A DNA stretch of 64,000 nucleotides from Acanthosepion esculentum (Eukaryota; Mollusca; Cephalopoda; Sepiida; Sepiidae): the NCBI GenBank assembly GCA_964036315.1, contig OZ038479.1, positions 60,989,893 through 61,053,892 on the forward strand, given 5' to 3'. This document shows positions 11,480 to 25,600 of this stretch, one piece after another. Position 1 is the first letter of the stretch. The number at the start of each line of letters is the position of its first letter. The position numbers and the translations under genes were made by a program. The notes under the pieces were generated by a model, which was not told where the DNA came from, ran no database searches, and saw only the letters and a program-made list of their open reading frames with translations.

Positions 11480-12250
11480 ACTTTCCCCTACACAAAATTG
11501 ACAAAATGAGGCCATTCATATTAAAACATTGTAAAGAAAGTGGTGCTATTCCAAGTGTCAATTGTGTTAGGCAACTTAATCTACCAAAATTGTTTGCTTG
11601 TCACTTTGCTGCCCTGAAAGCCAAGCTTGCTAATCAATCGGTCAGTATCGTAACAGATGAAACAAATGACTGTTGTGGCCACAGCATTTTGAATATAATT
11701 GCAAGCATTCATTAGGAGTCATTTCTCACTGATGTTGTAACCTTAGGAGAATGCAATCATCAAACTGTATGTCAGGCATGCATCTGAGCTGTAAATTGTG
11801 GATACTGCATTTGAGGATATTATTGATTTGGTAACAGATTCTGCATCCTATTGCAAAAAAGCTCATAAGGAAGTGTTGCCAAATGTTTTTGTTAACAGTT
11901 GCCATGTGTTGTGCTTAGCACATGTTTTAAATCTTGTTGATGAAGTATTTTCACACTGGCCAGCATTTGATAATGTTACCCAGCTTGCTACTTTCATCAA
12001 GTCAGCCTTTTTTTAAAAAGGCCTAGTTGGAAAAAGCAATACTTAAAATGGCTTGAAGTTTCCTTGAAGAATTCCAAATGTACGTGAATTACCAAGATGA
12101 TTTACCAAATCCTTTTAATATCCCATAGATGCTGAATGTTCATTTTCCCAGTATAGACATTTACTCAATAAACAACATGAACGTTTTACCGCTGAGAACA
12201 CAATGCAACTCACAATATTGTATTACAATGAAGATTTAGAGAAGAGATTT
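11290..12250 (+). mobile_element. hAT-type transposon remnant with BED-like N-terminus
   Basis: The plus strand first reads KARLEQFSDDFYAEENMLFCK and then KDHIKSKTHL (about 11320-11440), which looks like a BED zinc-finger region that has lost some ligands. After a poly-A insertion it reads IVTDETNDCCGHSILNI (about 11647-11697), the conserved TDxT region around the first acidic residue of hAT transposases. Further on it reads CHVLCLAHVLNLVDEVFSHW (about 11909-11968), matching the CxxHxLNL block. Frameshifts near 11715 and 11800, and stops after 12016, disrupt it. No terminal inverted repeats or 8-bp duplication could be placed. Many animal genomes carry such ZBED/hAT copies. Confidence 0.75.
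11450..11477. repeat. Poly-A tract (28 nt)
   Basis: Uninterrupted A on the plus strand, lying inside the hAT coding remnant and expanding it. Confidence 0.95.
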
Positions 12251-13165
12251 GAAGATTAGACATTTCCAAAATTAAGAAATTAGCAATTTTAATTTGGCCA
12301 TCCTAAATTATCCAACTGCCCCACTTAAGTTATTCGTATTAGCCTTGCTCTTTGCTTTCTTTATGTGTAAAAATTTGCAATTTTGCACATAAAAATAAAT
12401 AAAGTGACATTATCATCATACATGACAAAAAAAAAAAAAAACAAACAAAAAATAAATTTTTTAAATTAACTAAAAATTGCCTTGGAAGGAAAATGATCAA
12501 TTTAAATAAATACAGCTCCCAACAATAAACATCCCAAAATGACTTAATAAAAGTGAGATATATTCTATCATGAGAATGCTCAACCATATCTTTCTTTGAC
12601 AATCAGGTAAAAAATTTTATGGCTTAGAGAGGATGTTTTTACTTATCCTTTGAATGACAACTTATTCCAGTTTTTTGCACAACTGTTTTAATTAAAAAAA
12701 AAAAAAAAAAAAATCCCTAGAATATTAAAACAATTAGTGCAATTCCTTGATGAGAAAAGTAAATTCTGGAATGATAATTCCAAAAGGAGTGGAACAAATG
12801 TGTTTAATAAAGTTAATATTGAAAATAAATGTTTTATTTCTGCATAAACCAACCCAAGTATTTTTCACTTCCTATGAAATGAAGAAGCATATTATAGAAG
12901 TTATTGAATATTATTGAAAATGGCAAGTGTCATACTAAAATAAGAAATTAAAAAATAAAATTCATTATAAAAGAATTAAAAAAATGATAGGATTTGTCAC
13001 TAATTCTATTTGCAGCCTTCATTTAAAAATTACATTAAAATACACATTTGTATAGATATTCACTATAATGCAAACATTATTTCATAAGAAATATAAACTC
13101 ATATACCTCCACAAAAATAGCTAAAAAATTAGCATACCATGATGAAAAAATGCCCCAAACTTAAT
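12251..13165. other. Intronic AT-rich sequence
   Basis: No recognised coding motif. It includes A-runs at 12427-12441 (15 nt) and 12694-12713 (20 nt). Confidence 0.6.
12694..12713. repeat. Poly-A tract (20 nt)
   Basis: Uninterrupted A on the plus strand. Confidence 0.95.
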
Positions 13166-13169
13166 GAAA

Positions 13170-14460
13170 GCAAAGTTTTATCGTCAAAATCTTTGTTATC
13201 ATTAAGAGCAAATATCAAATTATTTTTGGAATATTTAATTAATTTTTTTTTTTAATCCTATTTAGAACATTTGAAATTTTAATTAAAAATATTGTTTTTC
13301 TTGAGCCAGTAGGTGTAGCATAGCAAATTTTAGCATCTTTTGCAGTGAAAGGCACATTAATTTGAAAATTCTTGCAAATATTAAATAATTGATAGATTTT
13401 AATGAAAAAGAACTTTAAAAAAATAATGAATGGAATTATTTAAAAATTTTTTTTTTATAAAATCTTGGTAAAAATAATTTTATGAAAACTTGAGAAATTC
13501 AGCAAGATAATTGTTAGTGACTATATTAATTAAAAACAGAACTTTGAGGAATTTAAATAAATTTTTTTGTAAAATTGAATTTTGTCTTACTGAAAATCTG
13601 TTCTGAATCGTAAAATAAGAATCAATAAAACTAAGATTTGTTTTTTTTTTTTTTACAATTTAAATTAGAATAATTTATAATATTTTTAAATCTTTCAAAA
13701 TTCAGTTTCAATGGTGTAATTCTTAGAATATTGTTATTAAGTAAAACTATATTTATGAATCATATATCGTAAAGCTTATTACAATGACAGTATTTTTAAA
13801 AGAATTTTAATTGTTTTTGTATGTGTATAAACATGCTGATTTTTATAGATACGGTTGACTATCCACAACATTATCAGAAAATAAGAGCAATAACTACAGA
13901 AATTTAGAGCCAAAATTCTTTAAAATTCAATAAAACATTAGATTATTGAGAATATTTTATTAAATTTTTAAGAGTACTTAAAAGGCACTTGAATATTTTT
14001 TGTGGTTAAAGCCACCATAGAACAAAATTAGATAAAAATCTGTCATCAAGCTGTTAAAAAACTTTCAACATAAATAAACAAGCTACTGTCATGTTAAAAA
14101 ATGCATTTCTGCAATATTTTAAACAAAGAAAATAGTCATTTTTAATCAGATTAATTATACTTTAAATCAGCTAATATTCCTCAAATAAAGTTTCAGAAAA
14201 GTATTTTATTTATGGAAAATTTTTAATAAAAGAATATTACATTTTTATATCAATTTGCTAAAATTCAAAAATTTTAGAAATTTCAAAATGAGAACTCCTT
14301 CTAATCAATTTATATTAGTTTTGAAAGAGTATAGTATTTTGTTTCTTGGAAATACTAAATTTAATCTATCAGCTTAAAATTAAAGCTAAAATGAAAACTT
14401 CAAAAATATTTTTCATTATTAAAAACTAATTTTAAATGTTAGCTATCACGTTTTTGTGCA
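13170..14460. repeat. Old unclassified dispersed repeat, copy 2
   Basis: Longer partner of 3900-4590, same orientation. Collinear shared blocks occur at about 13172-13240, 13285-13325, 13370-13460 and 14281-14460, separated by sequence absent from copy 1 (about 13560-14280). It has no coding motif. I cannot tell whether it is a noncoding transposon, a LINE 3' tail or an ancient segmental duplication. Confidence 0.6.
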
Positions 14461-15991
14461 AATACTATAATATGAGGGACTTAATCTCCAATTTTGAGCA
14501 GCCTCTATTTTAAAACTGATTATGCATTATCAAGAATTTCTATAAAGACTTGTTGGGTAAGAATTTTTTTGTTTGTTCGTTTTAAATCAGATAACTCAGT
14601 AATAAAGAATGATATCAGTAAGTCTTGAAATTTTGGCCAGCTGTCATAATATAAGCACTAAAATAGATATTGTAAATAGGTATTGTATAGAGTGTACAAA
14701 AGTTCTCAGTTTGTTTTTGTTTTTTTTAACTAAGGACTAAACATACAATAGAAAACTTTACTTTTATTTAAAAGAAAAACATTTGTGTAACTGCGCATCA
14801 CTCCTTAGTATTGGTAAAACTAAAAACAGACAGAAATTCACAATTTCAATACACGGAAAGATTAAAGAGTTAATGAACTGCTGTTTGTATATAAAAAAGT
14901 GAATATTAAAATAGAAACTTTTAAAGATGATCTGTTCCAGCAAATCATCAGCATATTCAGCTTGAAGTAAGATTTCATTTTCATCAGAAGAATGGTGAAA
15001 GAAAATTAGAAAAATAAAAGAAAAAGGTTTCTCTTCTCAAAGGCAAATAAACACATAGTGGAGAAGGATAATACCAACTAGCATTTCAATGACAGATCAC
15101 TTAAGAACTGATTAGTTATTTCAAGACAGCTTAAATAGAGAGGGGGGGGGGAAATAAAAGTCAGATTGCTAATTCAAACCAAAATTGTACTTGTAATGAA
15201 AAATGAAAATGAATGTAAAAGTTTTATTTCCTTTTTAAGCATCATTTTTAAAATACAGCAAATAATTTTGAATATAAAGGGCACCATTTTTGTTTAGATG
15301 GTTTGATTAAAAGGTCTCCAGGATCCTTATCAAACAAATAAATAGTCTATCACATTTTATAATATTGTATATTTAAATAATTCAGTATTTATTACTAAAA
15401 GACAAGCATGCAAGCAAAAATAACTATGATTTTAAAATTTAATAAGAGGACAAAAAGATGAAGAATTGTTTGAGTATTTGCTAATATATCAACTTAGAAT
15501 AATAAAAAAAGGCAACATTAATCTTAATCCTTGTGGTATCTTGAGAAATATACAAACTCTCATATTTATTATTAGAGGGAAAAATGGCTAAATAAGTAAC
15601 AATCTGACCAGTTTAAATATTGAGTTTTTTTTTCTACAGTTAAAAAACTCAGAAATCTCATTTGTAGTTTTCCCATAAAGCTAAAGAAATTTTAAGCCTA
15701 CATTTATTGTTAAGAAGTATTTACATTACTTACAGATTGGTATCTTTATATTTGTTGTTACTATTAGTCTGATAGTAAATAACTTCTCATCCCAGAAATT
15801 CATATAAAATAAAAACAAGCTGGTTTGAGGATTGACAATTAAACTCAAGAATTTCTTAAATCAAATACCAACTATTAATTCATTTTAGATTAATCGTCTA
15901 GTATAATAACGAATTACAGAATTTGCGTAACCATAACAATATTATTATAATAAAAACACAATATATTTCACAGTCCAAGAAAGCAAAATTT

Positions 15992-16025
<34 letters not shown>

Positions 16026-17660
16026 TTAAGTGTGAATACAACAAGTACTCATGACACCAAACCAATTACTTCACATTATAAATTTGTATCTTGTTATGTA
16101 TAATGTTAAGCAGTGCCAAAACTAAGCTTAGTAAATAACTATAAATTTGTACACATCTGATCTTGATTCCATCACGACTGGGAACTACAGATAATAAAGT
16201 TTGATTTTGTTGTAAATTTTTAATGTCCAATATATATATATTTTTTCTCCTCTTGCTTATTGAAAATTCTAGTTATTTTGTATCAAGAATCACTCAACTA
16301 ATATATACTTTCAATCATGTGTAAAAAGTGGTGACTGATCAACTTTTATCAATTGGTTTAGTCACCAATTAAAATAGTTGATATGCAAAGTTTCTTACAT
16401 TAAATAAATTTACATAAAGATTGAGAAACATTCTGTATTATTCTCTTCTCAATATAGACAGATACATGAAAAAATAAATTTTCATAATCTTTTCTGCAAA
16501 ATAAAGCTACCATATATTTTTCTGACAGAAATTCATATTTAAGATGTTAACATTATTATTATCCAAACTTCTCAGCAAAATGAGAATAAGCATTTCAGAT
16601 AATTTGTAAAAAAAAAAAACAAATAATGAACATAGCTAATATTTTTTAAAGCAATGGTTCTCCAAGAGAGAAGGAAATCATACACCCACCAAGTGAAATT
16701 ATAAGGTTTCTGTGAGAATTGGGACAATGGGTTGGAATAAGGAGATTTTTATACATTTTGAGTCAGATAATCTTGAATGGCATTATGCAAAAAATGGTTA
16801 AGAAACAATTTTCTACATTATTTTTTGTAATGGATTGCTAGCTGTATTAAAATAGATCACAAAGCTAAAATGATCTAGGCTGCACTTTTTTAGAAAGCTT
16901 TTAAAGATCACATCAAACTTGCTCCAGTGCAGCAATGTTACCTGCAAATTAACTTCAAAGGAAGTCTTCATAAAAACACTGCTTCTAATTAGTAGAAAGA
17001 TACTTTATAGTACTATTCTACAAGACAAACAAAAATAAGTGATAAAGAATTTTACTGTAAGATGTTAGAGGATGTCTACATAAGCAGTCTAGAGTGTATG
17101 TCAATGCTCTAGAAAGCAAAACTACCACAAACTCCTGCAACTGGTGAGTGAGGAAAGAGTATCATCACCATTATTTAAGAAAATTAACAGGTGTTGGTTG
17201 ACAGACATGCAGCTGGATTTTTTCTGGCATTGAAATTACTATCTTTGATACTCATATCTGGAAAAATCAAAAAAAGGAAATGAATAATGTACCTAAAGAC
17301 CAAAACTAATCGGAATAACATGTGAATAAGGACTTCTCTCAGAATGTCACACAATATTATTTAATATAATTCTCTGGAGAGTGGTGCTTTTTAATGCTGA
17401 AGTTGGCATATTGCCATGAATTGTTACAAGACTCAGCTATGAATATTTGCAGTCATGCCTGCTCATAATAGTATTAAAACCCCACAAAAGACCAAAACCC
17501 AGCAAATAGATTTGCACTCAAGATAAATAACAAAACATTTTTCTCTAATATACAATAATAAGCACCGTGCTTACAAAATTTGTTCATTCAATAGATTTGT
17601 GGTGCATCAACTATTTGGCATTATAATTTTAAAATTCTAAATTCAGAATCTATATTATTT
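14461..17660. other. Intronic AT-rich sequence
   Basis: I see no coding motif or transposon signature. It holds a G-run near 15143-15151, a 29-nt poly-A at 15994-16022 and a short AT microsatellite near 16230. Confidence 0.55.
15994..16022. repeat. Poly-A tract (29 nt)
   Basis: Uninterrupted A on the plus strand. Confidence 0.95.
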
Positions 17661-17666
17661 CTGCTG

Positions 17667-17845
17667 GAGCAGTAAGTTATCCCAAGGAATATTTTCTAAA
17701 TAAAAACAAACATTTATAAATAACAAATTGAATAAATTTAGTTGTAAGTTTATAAGGCATTTGCTATTAAAATTATTCAATTATTTATTTATATATTTAG
17801 GTGATATTTTTCATTTAGAAAATATTCCTTGGGATAATTACAGCA
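17667..17845. repeat. Fold-back element with perfect 25-bp inverted arms
   Basis: TTATCCCAAGGAATATTTTC and the next five bases (17677-17701) are the exact reverse complement of 17813-17837. With one single-base gap the pairing continues outward through GCAGTAA/TTACAGC. The 111-bp interior is AT-rich. The size and layout resemble a MITE or fold-back transposon remnant, but no target duplication could be fixed. Confidence 0.75.
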
Positions 17846-17950
17846 TAATTTTCCAACTGACATTTCTTGAACAGTAGATTCTATAAACCAATCTCAAAAA
17901 GATACCATTCTAACTTTAAAATGTTTACAGAATCAAATTAATTAAATTTG

Positions 17951-18006
17951 ACACTGTATAGTCACATAAATTGTGACAGTCCACACTGTATAGTCACATA
18001 AATTGT
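17951..18006. repeat. Direct repeat, two 24-bp copies
   Basis: ACACTGTATAGTCACATAAA plus TTGT occurs at 17951-17974 and again at 17983-18006, 8 bp apart. It is a local tandem duplication. Confidence 0.85.
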
Positions 18007-21000
18007 TAGTTTTTCAAAATGAACTAATCATTTTTCATAAAGCACTGTGTTGCTTACAACCTAAATATGTTTGACAATGTAGTACACTGTACTGTACACA
18101 TGAATAAGACTAGTAGATAGTAAACTGTTGAGGTTCTCAAAAAGTTGAATCAGCAAAATCCACTACTGCAAATTCAGAGCCTATAATAAAAACAACCAGC
18201 AATAAGTCATCAAGCAGTTTTTAAATCTTGTGACTAAGGCAAAAAGCAATAGCTCATACTAAAGTTTAAGAAACAAATAACTATTAGCTATTAAAGAGTC
18301 TTCATACATATATAAATTATTGGTAAGTTATTGATTTTGAAAAAAACTTTCAAATAAAAGTAATATACAAACTGGCAAAATAAGAAACATGGGAAATAAG
18401 GGACTTCAGATTTAGTTGAATAATGATTGTGAATCAATTGAAACCGAGGTGAGGAAAAATAATATTTAATAAGAAACAAAAAAGATTTAATTTAGAGTCC
18501 TCTATCTTAGCAGATACTTGGCACATAGTACTCTCCCCATTTGTTTTATAATTAAAAAAAAAAAAATATTGATTTTTCATATGTATCTCTGTTTCACAAG
18601 GAAAAAATATATAGACTTATTTAAACTGAACTGTATATGAACAAAATCTGCAAATAAATGGGTTTTGTAAACATTCACTGTAAAAGTGAATGCATAACAA
18701 GTATAATCTCTATGGGAAAAAGCTTTGTGGAAGCAGAAAGAGAGACGTGAGAAGTAGACTGTGTGTGCCTATGAGCCAACAGATGGATGTAACTAATGTT
18801 TTAGGTTTTTGTGAGAAACCAAAATAGAAAAGTTTGGTAAGAGTTATTTGAGAATCCTTAAAAAGGACTAAATAAAAGTTAATCTCTGTCAAGTGACAGC
18901 AAAGAAACAAAAACACACACTGAAATTCAGTGACTGAATATAAATATCAATATGCTACAAACCAAGTTCTGTTTGATTATCTTTTAAATAAAAACAAACG
19001 TACAAGATGTTTTATTCTATGTCAAACTTTACTTGTGATATACCAGATATATGATCTTACATGCTAGAGGAAAAAAAAATTGTTTTTTTATATTAATATC
19101 AAAACCCCTTAGACTAAAAAGCTCTTTAATTTGACACTGAAATCTATTTTTATTAATCATTTGATTTAAAGTGAACGATGGCTTCAAAAGATAAACATTG
19201 ACCTTATTAATTAATTATAAATAAAATACAGGTCAGAGATTGTGAATTTAAGGTATGCCAACTATTCTCAGTAGAATTATTGTATTATTACAATTTCAGA
19301 ATATAGTTAGCAAATGCTATCCTTTGTGACCTTAGTACTTATTTACAATAGAAAATATCAGTATTATCCCAAGCTCATAATATTTGGGTATGAAATGTCA
19401 ATTTAGTTGCCTAAAAAAATATAAATGTTAAAAGAAAATCACATTCAAGAAATTGAATACCTAGGTTGTTATAGTTCTTTTTTTAATCTTTTTGATCACA
19501 TGCATTTTTAGGGACTTGGTTAGTGACTTGATAGACAGTGTGAGTGCTGTTTGCACCTACAACTACTTGTGATTGGATAGAACTTTTCTTTCTCAAAAAA
19601 TGCAGCATGAATAAAACACTTTATTATTAAGAAAGTGTTTCAATTAGACACTTAAAAAATAAACATGAAATGAGAGTCTGTAAGTGTTATTGTTCGCTAA
19701 TAACTAGAGAATGTCACTAACGGTGGGGGGGGGGGTTATGATTTGCTTTTTGTTGCAACCCCCATTTTTATAAATTCATAATTTTGCATTAGACCAGAAC
19801 ATTAAAAACAAATCAAGAACAGACTTTGACATGTTTTTATTTCTCCTTTTTTCAGTTTTAACATATTGTGACTGTCATACATTTTTAGCAATTTACACTA
19901 GGCGCTAGAGGAGGAGTAGCTTCAAAAAAGTTATTGAAAATTTAAATTGCAAATGAATAAAAAATATGTATGTGTAATTACTAACGAGAAAGTAGTGTAT
20001 TTGTGTAGTTCTCCTCTTAAGAGTTTAAAAATCAGTAAAGTTTAAAACAAAATCTAAAAAAGTCGGCAAAATTCTTCGTAAAATTAAAAAATGCTTGCTG
20101 CTTCTCTTTCTTCATTATCTCGGAAAAGCTCTGCTAGAAGCCAATGTCCTGTGTGTTTTGAAATCAGTATTAGAAAATACTGTTTTCTACCGATTTACAA
20201 ATATCCTTCCTTCAGCGTTACTGCCATACTTAATCTTCTTATTTTGTAAATCAAATTCCACACACAAATAAGGAAATTATTTTTACTCTTCTTTATATGC
20301 CTTGCCCTTTTTGTATAGCCTTTTAAAATGTGTTGGCGCGCATATTTTAAGTAATATTAACCACTAAAAAAAGGAATAACGATTATAAATGCCAACAATA
20401 AATGCTTGAGAAAAGAAAAAATAATCCAGGGTTAATTTATTTGAGTAGTAGAAACTGGATAGTAGTAACCATTGGTGCTTATGTACTAAAACTAGTGAGT
20501 GAGTAACTGAGTGCACAATTGAATTCACAGGTGGCTTTTCTCTAGCTGAACTGTTTGTAAACAAAGCAGCTAACAACGTAAGATATGCAAAACAATACCG
20601 ATTTAAAATTACTTTTTTTATGATTTACAGTTTAAGAAAGACAAAAGCATACTTAACTAAAGTTAAGAGAAATGCAAATTTCACACGATGTGGTTCGATA
20701 TTTTTGCATTTGTTTTTAACTTACGCGTGTGTCATTATGTGAGATGGGCAACAAGAAAGAACGTAGTAATTATTACAATTTCATTTTTGAATCAACTGAG
20801 ATTATTGTGAAATTTCGCAAAAAGTCTATCATAAGCACGTTTCTCACAAGTTAGAAGGTAAAAAAAATCAGATGAATCATTAAATTAAAATTTAAGAGTT
20901 CATAAAAATGTGCCTAGCAGAATTTGGTAAAATAAATAAATAAATAAACTAAAAAGGGCATTAATGGAACTGAACAGAAAGTTAACTGAACTTAGCCAAA

Positions 21001-22340
21001 AACGTAAGTAAATTAAAGTCAAAGACTATCCCACTGGCTGGGGAAGTATGGTAATGTTCCAGTAAAACAGCTGGTTGAATGGTAACCTCGTCACAATAAA
21101 ATGCAAGTATCAATATCACCTTTTATTATTGATGGATACGGAGAGGTTGGGCGGGTGATTAACTGGTGAGTAGAGCCAATTTTTTTAAAAATGAAATTTA
21201 CTGAGGAGAGGAAAATTTACTTTTTTAATTTCTAGTCTTACAATTAAACAGTTATTAGCACTTAAGCAAGACTGTTTAGGGGACATTTTTATTTTGAGTA
21301 AATACATTTTAGCCAGAGTAAGTCACTCCTAGTCTTAAACTTCAATTTTTTTTATCTTCCAAAAACAAAAAAGCTTTAAGTTTATTTAGAGATTAGTTTG
21401 TTTGTTTTTAATTTAAATGTCAACAGAACAGACTTTTTTTTTTTAAATACAAATAATGAAAAAACTAAAATAAAAAAGCAACATTATTTTTGCCGATTTT
21501 TTACAAACATCACTGCTTGTATAGGTTAATTTTATTTTTTTATTTTTTTACAAACACTAGCAATTAAGAACGTAAACCCCCAAAAACGCATTTCGGATAA
21601 TTAAGTTCATTCAGTGTGCTCATCCCTCTGAGTCTAATTATTTTTCATTTTTAGGATCTTTATTGTAGGTAATTAGAACAGTCAAGTGATCACATTAAAA
21701 CAAATAATTGTAAAAACAGAAACTTGGCAGAAGCATGAAAACTTGACTTTGTGGATTTTAAGATCTCAATATTCAAAAAGTTGATTATGTGCAAAAAAAA
21801 AAGAAATGTTTTTGGATCATTTGGTCGTAAAAACATTTGCTGAGTTAATCTCTAATCATGTTATAAAAAAATAAAAAAAGTCTCGTAAGTTTGTATGTGA
21901 AAAAAATATTCGAAAGTGGAAATTTTCTGAGCAAAAGAACCCCCCATGCCATTCCTGAAGGCGGGGGAGGGAAGGGGGGCACTGCATAGCAGTTTTTTCC
22001 ATCTGAAGAATACGGATTGGTCCTAAATTGCGGGATCACTTTTCAACTAAATGCTCTATACAAACCGATCCCCCAATTCTGAACTACATTTTCTAGCTAA
22101 AAATCAGCTTGTGATGCTACGTGCGCTAAATTTCGACCCCTCACTTTATGGCCACTGCATATTCAAGTTGAAAAAAGAAAGCAAGGAATTTTTTTCCCAA
22201 AAGTATCGATATGGATTAAATTCTATTTAACAAACAGAAGATTCACAGAGAAAATACTCCGAAGGTTAAAAAACAATACGAAATTAACAGTTAAAGAGAG
22301 ATAAGGTTAAGAATTGAGATTTAATTCTCTGGAGAGAGAG
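18007..22340. other. Intronic AT-rich sequence
   Basis: No recognisable exon or transposon protein. A G-run (about 12 nt) lies near 19724-19735 and a GC-rich patch at 21940-21980. From about 19.7 kb rightward CpG-containing words become more frequent, consistent with approach to the gene's 5' end. Confidence 0.5.
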
Positions 22341-22349
22341 TCGGTTCTC

Positions 22350-22394
22350 TTAAGATGGCTAACAACAACAGAACGGTATTGTTAGCCATCTTAA
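22350..22394. repeat. Perfect 16-bp hairpin
   Basis: TTAAGATGGCTAACAA (22350-22365) pairs perfectly with TTGTTAGCCATCTTAA (22379-22394) around a 13-nt loop. It is of mixed composition, unlike the AT-only palindromes nearby. It lies about 2.5 kb into intron 1 of the polyamine oxidase gene. Function is unknown. Confidence 0.85.
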
Positions 22395-22905
22395 CTAAGT
22401 TGGAATGAACGAAGCGGAGGTGAAAATAAATGCCAATCTGATAGGAGAGTTAAATAAAAAATTTTAATCATGTAATTGTAAGATTCAATAAATAGGTAAA
22501 AATCAATTTTACTAAATATATTTTTATTCCTTTTATACGAGTACTTGTAGTAATTTGGGGTCAATACGTTTTTCGGCTTTTTTCCTGTTTATTTATTTAT
22601 TAGTTCAAATGGAACATTATAAAAAGTACCTAGAATTTTATTTAATAAACATTAAATCAGAAAGCATTATTATTCTATAAATGTGAAAAGGCACGGATAT
22701 TTTTAATAAAACTTTGTGTGTACTGTAGTATGTATTGTACTGTAAATTAAAATAGGCGATTTTAAGAGCATAAAAAAATTAAAATTATTAAAAATCATAG
22801 CGAAAAATATAAGTTAAGAATTTTTCATTATTTTGTTAAAAAAAAAAAATAAAAAAAATATTTATTCCTAGATTTATGTACAACTACTTTTCAACAATGG
22901 CTGAG

Positions 22906-22935
<30 letters not shown>
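22906..22935. repeat. Poly-A tract (30 nt)
   Basis: Uninterrupted A on the plus strand. Confidence 0.95.
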
Positions 22936-22938
<3 letters not shown>

Positions 22939-23969
22939 ATCATAAAAATTAAAAAATATTTTTAAAAACTAAAAAAAGTAACATTTCAAAACAAAGGAAT
23001 ATTGATTTTCATTTTTGAGTATTTATTTGAAAACTCAATTTGTGTTTCCAATGATTTGAGCTTAAAAATCATTAAGTTTGAGAAGCTGAATTTTTAAATC
23101 CTTTTAAAATCAAAGTTTTATAAAATTAAATTTGAATTAAACAAAAGGAATTAACTTAGTTATTCTTCCTTGTGTACAGTATGATGATGAACAAAGAATT
23201 GTTTTTCTTTTGGAATTTCTATTTTTTTTTTCCCCCCCATCAAATCGGTTTTAAAACTGACAATTTATTTAAATTTCACAAAGGAAAAATTAAATTACTA
23301 AGTACACAACAGGTCTGCCATTTTAAACATGCCAGGAGAAAAAAATGGAATTATGGACGTAAGGAATTTTTCTTTTTAACCAAAATTTAAAGATTTAAAC
23401 TCAGTTTTCTCATTGCAGACAAATTTACAGATAATACAAAAACAGCAAATATCATCGAATGAATTGTATCACAAAACAAACTGCAATTTATATAATTTTT
23501 TCCTTATCCTTCTATAACAACGCCTCTTTTAAAAATAAAAAAATGGGGGATCAGTTTACAACTTAATGAAACAAACAGAGCGATCACCCATTTTGTGACC
23601 ATATCCTAGTGTGACGAGTGCGATCTCGAAGAAAACATGTTAACTTCGAAAGAAATTAGATTTTTTAATTTTATTTTAGGTTCTATGAATAAATCAAGAC
23701 TTGAAAATAAGTATCAGGTCATTTATATTTAATCAACTAGAAGAAAATATGTCGAGTTTTGTCGATAAAACTACAGTGATTTCGTTAATCGTAAACTAAG
23801 CAAAAATAAACACAGGTCATACTGAATATTCAACAGATTTCTTTTTTAAGATTAAGTTCTTTCTTGTCACATCTTTAGTTTTTTCTTTTTTATTCGGAAG
23901 CTCAAATCATGTTAATTGAAATCAGTGAAATGATTAGATTTGACAATTTCTTTGTAGCTTATCAAGAAC

Positions 23970-23998
<29 letters not shown>
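23970..23998. repeat. Poly-A tract (29 nt)
   Basis: Uninterrupted A on the plus strand. Confidence 0.95.
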
Positions 23999-24001
<3 letters not shown>

Positions 24002-24826
24002 AACTTTTCAGATTAATATTAAAAAATAAAAACGATATACGAATTTTAATCTTTTGTTTTTCTTTCTATTTTTCATCAGAAGAAGGAATAAGTTAATTTT
24101 CTCTTAAGTATATTTTTTTAATTAGTAGTTATTAATTTTTTTTTAAAGTTTAATAATGGACTCGAAGAACTCTAAAACAATTACGATCCTTGAAAACTCC
24201 TATGAAGAGATTCATTTTTTTTTTCTATGAAAAAGTTATCTTAAATATTTTTTTAGGAAACAAGAGTGTCTATTTTAAAAATCATGTTAATTAAAAATGA
24301 CAAATTTTATCTCACAGAGTTAAATTATAAAAAAAAATTAATTTATCTTTTTCCAATTGAAGATATTGTCATTAAACTCAGTATCGGTTTTTAAAGATGA
24401 TTGTGATAAGGATAAAAAAAAGAAAGATAAAAAATTGACACATGGACAGACACAAAAAAGACAACTGTCACCGACAAATTTTTGACAATAGAATAGATAC
24501 TTCAGTACTTCACGCTTTACTTATTAAAAATTATCTAATTCGACCCCATGAAAAAAAAAAAGTTCTATTTTTGTTGTTGTTGTTGTCTTTTGACATTTGT
24601 TATAGTTATTCGCATAACCGAACTACAAGAGGCCATAAAATAGGGAATCTATTTCTGAGCAGGCCATTTCCATTGATCACGTACTGAAAGGAAAGGACAA
24701 TCGCCAAATCGAACGAAATTGATATTTTATTCATTTAAAAAAAAAGAAGAAACAGAAAACACTAAATAAAACAATGACAATTACAGGTGGTATTTTTTAA
24801 CTTTTCGATTTTAAAGAAAAAACTCA

Positions 24827-25600
<774 letters not shown>

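Noticed and set aside
17951..18006. Direct repeats resembling a CRISPR pair
   Set aside because: Only two copies with an 8-bp gap in a eukaryotic intron; this is a simple tandem duplication.
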